From: Pyrus communis
Taxonomy: Eukaryota; Streptophyta; Magnoliopsida; Rosales; Rosaceae
Direction: 5' to 3'
Assembly (NCBI RefSeq): GCF_963583255.1
Contig: NC_084813.1
Coordinates: forward strand, 15,265,799 to 15,329,798
DNA length: 64,000 bases
In this document: piece by piece, positions 58,511 through 64,000 of the stretch
Numbering within the stretch: the first letter of the stretch is position 1
Layout: each line of letters starts with the position of its first letter
Made by a program: the position numbers and the translations under genes
Notes under the pieces: generated by a model
Database searches by the model: none
Seen by the model: the letters and a program-made list of their open reading frames with translations, nothing else
Told to the model about the DNA's origin: nothing

Positions 58511-60460
58511 TTTTGCTAGTCCTCGAGCAAAATGAAATAAACAAAACACAATCTAGACCTTCCAACATGTACCTCAGGGATTTCCAATGAACTTGACACA
58601 TTAAAGAACACCACATACATAGATTTTAGTTATCCCTACCCTCGAGCGTATACTTAACCATAGTTACCACACACTAGCTCTCATTTAATCAATTAAAACA
58701 TGAATTTGAATGTAGTAACATGCCTTAGAGAATCCCCCAATTCCTCACTGGATACACTCTATTTTCACACAGATTTTCTGACTACGCTCCCTACACTAGG
58801 TATATGTGAGAAGATTGATGTAAATATGTAAACTAATACTCACATATGTCATAACAAAGAAGGCAATTTCCGGAATTTATTAACTTGTATATGATCTCAT
58901 GAATGGAATGCCACTACTTAGACGCGAGAACCAGGGATACCATATGCTCAAACCAATTTTAAACTCCACATATTGAAACACATAACAATCAAGATCGAAG
59001 TCAAAGGCTTGTAATGGGCTAAGGTATTGGCTAACAAAGAAAGGTAAGGATAAACAAAAGTTCTTAAAGCAATAGGAAGCAAAGTAATGAAATAAACACT
59101 AGAATTCACTTTTGAACGCAGAAACCAACTTTAAACATGAAGGGAAGATTCACACATAACTTAGGGTCAAATTCAAACTTTTGGACCCTTTCTTCAACAA
59201 TCAACACTTGTGAGTTCATTCTCACTTATTTTTAACTCTTTTTTCTTTCTTTTCTTCTTATTTTTCTTCTTTTACACGTTTTTTTTTCTTTTTCCCGTGC
59301 CCTAATCTTTTTCTTTGGCACATCAACCATACAACTTCATGGATTCCCACGAAAATCCTTCCCCCACACTTGTTTTTTTTGCAATTTTTAGATCAAAAGG
59401 AATTCCTTCTAAGTCATGCTTCACTATACTTTAAGAATAAGGGTATGGATAGTCCTATTCTAGGCTAGGTAGGGATAATGTGGGCTAACAAAGACAATAG
59501 GCTAACAAAGGCTCAAAGGGGTTGAAATACAATACATATGCAAAGGGTAAGGCTTTTTGGCTCTGGTTTAACTAAATAACTTCATCTTGTTTTATGTTAT
59601 GCACTCAATTTTATGCTTTGAATGAAATGGGCATGAGTTCTAGTATTTGGAACTATAGTGATGAAACACATTCTAAGTAGCAACCAAGTAAAGAATGATG
59701 AGATCATGCAACGAGTTTAGAAAACAAGAAATCAAGATTAATAACTCTCCAAAGAATGTTTAGGCTCAAATCTCTAAGGGTTGTAGCATTAGTTTGAGTT
59801 TCTTCCTTCAAGCATGTTACAAAAATTGATTTTTTTTCCTTTGTGATTACATGTGAATTCGTAAATGTCAACTACAACTAAGCATAAACCAAAGAGCATA
59901 TCAAACTTCCATCCATGTTTGTAACTTTCTTTAATAGTCATGCAATTAAAAACCGAATCCTCATCATTGTGTTGGAAGGTATCTTAAGACACAAACAAAC
60001 ATAAAAACAAAAACGACTCTAAAAACAACTCTTTTTGGGTTTTTAAAACACTTTTTTTCGATTTTTTTTCAAATTTTCGGATTTTCAATTTAAGACACAT
60101 AAAAATACTTCAAAACACACTAAAAACACTTAACAACAGTGAAAAACAACTTTAGAAATGATGGGTGATAAAATCCCACGAATTTGCATGAAAAACACTT
60201 TGTTTACCCGCCAACACTTGAACCAAACATTGTCCTCAATGTTTTAAGCATAGACTCACAAACAAACAACCAAATAACACAACTAGCAAACACGACAAAC
60301 ATGGCAAAATAAAAGCAATAAAGAGTAGGGTTTAGGAACGCAAATCTGGTTGTAGAGCCGGAGATTCCTAGGTCTTCTTTATTTGAACGCATGGGTTACC
60401 TCCCAAGAAGTGCTTGCTTTAACGTCTTCCAGCCGAACGATCCTTCCTCTTAAGCTTCAT
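58511..60460 (-). other. TE3 internal non-coding region
   Basis: About 1.9 kb, AT-rich. No reverse-transcriptase, RNase H or integrase motif was found in six frames. It contains CT/T-rich stretches around 59,220-59,290. Long non-coding DNA between pol and the 3' LTR is common in Athila elements. Confidence 0.5.
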
Positions 60461-60464
60461 TTGG

Positions 60465-60760
60465 GCCTACGACATGGAAGCTTGTACCATCCACGACATG
60501 CTCTTCAAAGTTCTCATAGTATGGCTCAATGAATGGGAGGGGATAGTGATCCTCCCTGATTGTGGTGTTTTGGTTCCTATAGTCCATGTAGACGCTCCCA
60601 CCACCTTGAAATCGATTTGGAACCTACACCAAAGAAGGTAACAACCTATTAGTTGAAAAGGGAATTGGAATTGGGATTGGAGACTTACTAGGATGTTGTG
60701 GCAATGCCCATAGGGTAGCCACCATCTCACCAATTTTATCCTTAGGCACGGCCAGATTGG
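60465..60760 (-). pseudogene. TE3 pol scar
   Basis: Minus-strand reading gives PLPISTNRLLP-like SPIPIPIPFSTNRLLPSLV, a stop, then VYMDYRNQNTTIREDHYPLP and YYENFEEHVVDGTSFHVVG. The middle piece is the second RT motif region; its neighbours come from well separated parts of pol, so an internal deletion joined them. About 60,400-60,460 has TTGGGAGGTAACCCATGCG, typical of the region after pol in these elements. Confidence 0.6.
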
Positions 60761-60764
60761 GTGT

Positions 60765-62060
60765 TTATAGGGTAGTGGCGTGCTCCTTGTGCTCCCTTCC
60801 AATTCCTTCCTCGATGGTGGTTTTAGATGCATCCTTCTTGATTGGTGTTGAACGTTCCTGCCCTATATTTTTAATTATACCAATGGCAAAACAAGAATGA
60901 ACATCATTAGGATTCTCAATGGATTCAGAAACTTTAAAGTTAATCATATCACCACCAGACTCCATAGTTAAGGCTCCCTTGGCCACGTCAATCTTGGTGT
61001 AGACTGTTTTCATGAAAGGTCGTCTAAGTAAGAGTGGCGATGCTGGAGAGTGGGTTGAATCCTCCATGTCAAGCACATAGAAATCTGCAAGAAAAATCAA
61101 GTGGTCTACCTGCACCAAAACATCTTCCAAAACTCCTCTCGGGTATGCATTAGATCGATCGGCTAATTGAATAACAACACCATCATTTTCAAGCTCTCCT
61201 AGATTCATAGATGCATAAACATAGTATGGCATGACATTAATTGATGCACCTAAATCTAGCATAGCATGTTCGAACCTTGTAATACCAATTACACAAGGGA
61301 TAGTGAAACTACCTAGATCTTTGCATTTAGGTGGCAGCTTTATTTGCAACATTGCAGAGACATTCTCACTTACATGTACCACCTCTTTCTCCCGAATCCG
61401 TTTCCTTGTTGTACAAATCTTCCTCAAAAACTTAGCGTACTTCGAAATTTGCTTTATTGCATCAAGGAGTGGGATATTGACATGCACCTTCTTAAACGTC
61501 TCCAGGATGTCTTTTTCATCCTCCTCTGTCTTAGATTGCATAAACCTGCTAAGAAAGGGCACATTTAGTGGAATAGAACTAGACAAATTCGAATTTGGAC
61601 TCACCTTGGTGGTTTGGGATGGTTTTGGTGCACTAGAGGGTTGCGGCAAGGTTTTGGCTTCCCTTGCCGTGGCCTTTGCTCCATGTTCTTCTTCTTGTAG
61701 CAGCTTTTCCTCCTTATTAAGGCCTTGTTTGGATGGTTTTGGATGATTTCCAAGCTCCTTACCACTTCTCAACGTAATGGCCTTGGCGGTTTCAAAGCTT
61801 CCCTTTGGATTCACAATGGTTAAACTTGGAAGTTTGCCTTGTTCTCTAAACTGCCCAAGGAACTCTGAAATCTGCCCTATTTGCTTCTTTATGTCACTCA
61901 CCTCTTTTTCTTGGTTCGCTATTCTATTATTTTGATTTTGTAATCCCTGCGATATAGGTGGATTAGGTTTTGGTTGCTTCCTCTTTCTTCTCAAAGTTCG
62001 TTCAAAATCGTCGTCAAATTCCAATATGTTTGCACGAATGGGTTGAGAACGACAAGTCAT
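60765..62060 (-). CDS. TE3 truncated gag-protease polyprotein
   Basis: An open frame of 431 residues. The N-terminus, RANILEFDDDFERTLRRKRK, is the start of Athila-type gag, but the CA-like core is missing and the sequence passes directly to ISDIKK-type coiled segment (EVSDIKKQIGQISEFLGQFR), KAITLRSGKELGNHPK and a charged linker. Then LLDAIKQISKYAKFLRKICT and the aspartic protease with MLDLGASINVMPYYVY (D-L-G in place of D-T-G) and a long tail. It has no internal stop, unlike TE1 and TE2. It might be expressed from its own LTR; activity is unproven. Confidence 0.8.
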   Translation of the reverse strand: MTCRSQPIRANILEFDDDFERTLRRKRKQPKPNPPISQGLQNQNNRIANQEKEVSDIKKQIGQISEFLGQFREQGKLPSLTIVNPKGSFETAKAITLRSGKELGNHPKPSKQGLNKEEKLLQEEEHGAKATAREAKTLPQPSSAPKPSQTTKVSPNSNLSSSIPLNVPFLSRFMQSKTEEDEKDILETFKKVHVNIPLLDAIKQISKYAKFLRKICTTRKRIREKEVVHVSENVSAMLQIKLPPKCKDLGSFTIPCVIGITRFEHAMLDLGASINVMPYYVYASMNLGELENDGVVIQLADRSNAYPRGVLEDVLVQVDHLIFLADFYVLDMEDSTHSPASPLLLRRPFMKTVYTKIDVAKGALTMESGGDMINFKVSESIENPNDVHSCFAIGIIKNIGQERSTPIKKDASKTTIEEGIGREHKEHATTL

Positions 62061-62180
62061 AAACTAGTACCTGAGACAAATAACAAAAACAAATCAGTAA
62101 CCACTTTAAAGGGCACGGCAACCATAAACAAAAAGACACAAAGACACGACACAAACAAAAGGGATTAGCAAGTTTGCTAA

Positions 62181-62198
62181 TCCCCGGCAACGGCGCCA
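62181..62198 (-). other. TE3 primer-binding site
   Basis: TGGCGCCGTTGCCGGGGA on the minus strand, five bases from the LTR end at 62,204; this is a well known primer sequence of plant gypsy elements. Confidence 0.8.
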
Positions 62199-62203
62199 AA
62201 ATT

Positions 62204-64000
62204 TGATGTGAAATATTCTAACACTCAAATTAAACCCTATTTGTGACAATTGTAGTAGATATGTAAGTAGGGATCGTTCTAGACCGGGGATTAACTAGGG
62301 ATGCTAATCAATATAAATGAGACTCAAAAACACTAAACTAGACTCTATAGACTCAAAACTAACTTTGGATACTTAAAACAGCAACCAATAATAAAAAAGA
62401 CTCAATTTTAGACTCAATAATTGTTTTGGACGAAAATAGGACTTGACTTGACCCAAAAGACTAAAAGAAAACAGGTTTTGACTCAAATATGAAGACTAAG
62501 TGAAATGGGGATTGTTTTTGACGAATTTTAAACTTAAAACAAAAAACTTTATAGAAAACACTTTTGAAAAACGAATTTAAGTAAAATAAATGGGTAAAAG
62601 GCTAGTTAGAGGGTCCTTCTCCACACATGATATATGCATACAAACAAATGTCCAGTTATTATTCCTTTAGACTATGAATGACAACGCCCCAAATTAGTTG
62701 CATCGCACAACTAACCCTCAAGTTTTCCTTATTTCATTGAATTAGATGGAATACGCATCTAAACCAAATTATCTTTTTCAAGTTCTTTATAAGAGATGCA
62801 TAACAAAGATACATATCAAAAGTCATTAAGTTTTGTGAAAACTATAAGCATTGACAAGACATTCATCACTATGAAACACATGAGACTCATACCAAGGATT
62901 TACTTAACGCGATTGTGACTAGCAACCTCCACTACTTGTGAATATAAGTGAATAACTATTATGTGAAACCACCTTATATTCTAGCATCAAATTCATGCAT
63001 GCAAATTAAGTGTTAACCCCCAACCCACATACATAGACCAGTTTTAATAACTTAGATAAGCAAATCACATTCATGCCTTAAGAAATAATAACCGGACGTA
63101 ATCAATTCATATAAAACATATAATTATGGCTTCGAATTCACCTCCAACTAAAAAAGAAATTAGTTCCTCATGTTCGCAAAACAAAGATAATTAAATTTAA
63201 ACATTGAACTAAGACAAATGATAGAATACACCTAGAAACTCTCCACACTCCAATGGCAGATTTCAAACCCTCCTTGGATGGTAGATTGCACAAGTCTTCT
63301 TCTCCTTCCTTCCTTGCTTGAGGTACTAGGGTGGTGTAGGGTGAGGGTGGTGTTTGATGGCTGAAAGTATGAATGAATGAATGAGTGAATGGATGGATTA
63401 AATGATGAGGCATTGGCTGTTTATATAGGCTAATTATGCACACTTAGTGAAGGACAAGGATTGCACAATCCCATGGAAAAAGGGTTAAGTCTTTGTAGAA
63501 ACCAAAAGGGAAAAGGATAGGGAATTTTCGCTAGAAATTAAGGGCTTCTAGAAACTAGGTATTTTTTGGCAGAATTTAGACTTCTAGAAGGGGTAAAGGG
63601 TAGATTTCTGGACCTAAATGGATAAGGACTCATGATATAGGTGTAGAGGAAGGATTGCAACTCCTAAACCTACAAGGAATGGTCCACATGCGGCAAACAA
63701 ATGGATAAGGCTTCTAGAAACTGAAATAGGTGTTTTAATGCATAATTAATCCCTCTAATTAGCTAGATTTAAGTCCTAACCTGATTTGGATAGGATAGGA
63801 TAGGATAATGTTAGAGTTAGGAAAGGATAAGGTTGGTTGGGATAAGATAAGGTTGGATAAGGTTCCTTATTTCTTGCTATTTCCTTATCTTCTTTGCATT
63901 AAGACTTCATCCACCAGATTTTTAGCCTTTCCTAGCCCTTCTTGACTTCAATTTCGTCCATCCTCTATGCTCCATAGTTAAGTTATCCAATCCATGCCCA
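62204..64000 (-). repeat. TE3 5' LTR (continues past the window)
   Basis: It ends (minus strand) in ATATTTCACATCA next to the primer-binding site. By comparison with the 3' LTR it should start near 64,158, making it about 1.95 kb. U3 holds GCCTATATAA at 63,421-63,430. No coding feature is supported within it. Confidence 0.75.
63421..63430 (-). promoter_or_regulatory. TE3 LTR TATA box
   Basis: GCCTATATAA on the minus strand; the 3' LTR truncation at 58,098 removes its copy, so only the 5' LTR could drive transcription. Confidence 0.6.

Larger units (their letters stand above)
58098..64000 (-). mobile_element. TE3: Athila-like Ty3/gypsy deletion derivative, minus strand
   Basis: Coding strand is minus. 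The 5' LTR (62,204 to beyond 64,000) is followed by a primer-binding site, a gag-protease ORF (62,060-60,765), a short pol scar and a polypurine tract next to a truncated 3' LTR (58,098-58,492). The gag core, nearly all RT, RNase H and integrase are absent, so it must have relied on a relative's enzymes. The two LTR segments differ at 6 of 237 comparable positions (58,098-58,334 against 63,764-64,000), so it is younger than TE1. Confidence 0.8.

Noticed and set aside
61231..61746. 171-codon plus frame
   Set aside because: Antisense shadow of the TE3 gag-protease ORF, Ser/Leu-rich without features.
1..64000. CRISPR arrays, bacterial-type operons, and rRNA operons
   Set aside because: No spaced direct repeats of that kind and no polycistronic layout; the window is plant nuclear DNA.

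Overview
The window is nuclear DNA of a flowering plant, most likely a eudicot and probably of the rose family. Genes have GT-AG introns, intergenic DNA is AT-rich, and dispersed SINEs, MITEs and Ty3/gypsy LTR retrotransposons fill much of the space. The family-level placement is an inference from the look of the proteins and repeats; no search was run.

Host genes. (1) A remorin-family gene enters from the left edge on the minus strand (exons 1-2 at 211-927). (2) A short plastid-targeted protein of unknown function is encoded in three exons at 18,696-19,669 (+). (3) A complete FAB1/PIKfyve-type phosphatidylinositol-3-phosphate 5-kinase gene of 11 coding exons occupies 20,716-28,605 (-); the assembled frame is 1,835 codons with FYVE, chaperonin-like and lipid-kinase domains. 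(4) A LURP-one-related gene lies at 37,451-38,383 (+), three exons, 202 residues. (5) The translation initiation factor eIF2B alpha-subunit gene lies at 41,809-44,624 (+), five exons, 402 residues. (6) A small LEA_3-type gene lies at 45,758-46,210 (-), two exons, 96 residues. These genes are unrelated housekeeping or stress functions; I see no operon-like or cluster logic.

Mobile DNA. Element TE1 (2,729-11,537) and element TE2 (47,960-58,097) are decayed Ty3/gypsy elements of the TAT type: each carries a second, archaeal-type RNase H and an antisense coiled-coil ORF downstream of integrase. TE1 has two LTRs but has lost protease and reverse transcriptase. TE2 keeps gag, protease, RT, both RNases H and integrase, full of stops and frameshifts, and is cut at its 3' end. 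There it abuts TE3 (58,098 to beyond 64,000, minus strand), an Athila-like deletion derivative with a gag-protease ORF, a short scar of pol and one truncated LTR. A long-TIR Mutator-like element with GC-richer cargo (Pack-MULE candidate) lies at 16,396-17,917. A small Mutator-like MITE with a perfect 9-bp target duplication sits in an eIF2B alpha intron. A full-length tRNA-derived SINE with a target duplication sits in a FAB1 intron, and a second SINE family has four copies. A degenerate plastid 23S rRNA fragment lies at about 30,808-30,950.

The most notable patterns are the antisense, apparently spliced ORFs in both TAT elements, the Pack-MULE candidate, the TE2/TE3 chimeric junction, and the C-to-T/G-to-A and poly-C decay of the retroelements. 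I found no rRNA operon, true tRNA gene or CRISPR array, and no clearly new multi-gene system.
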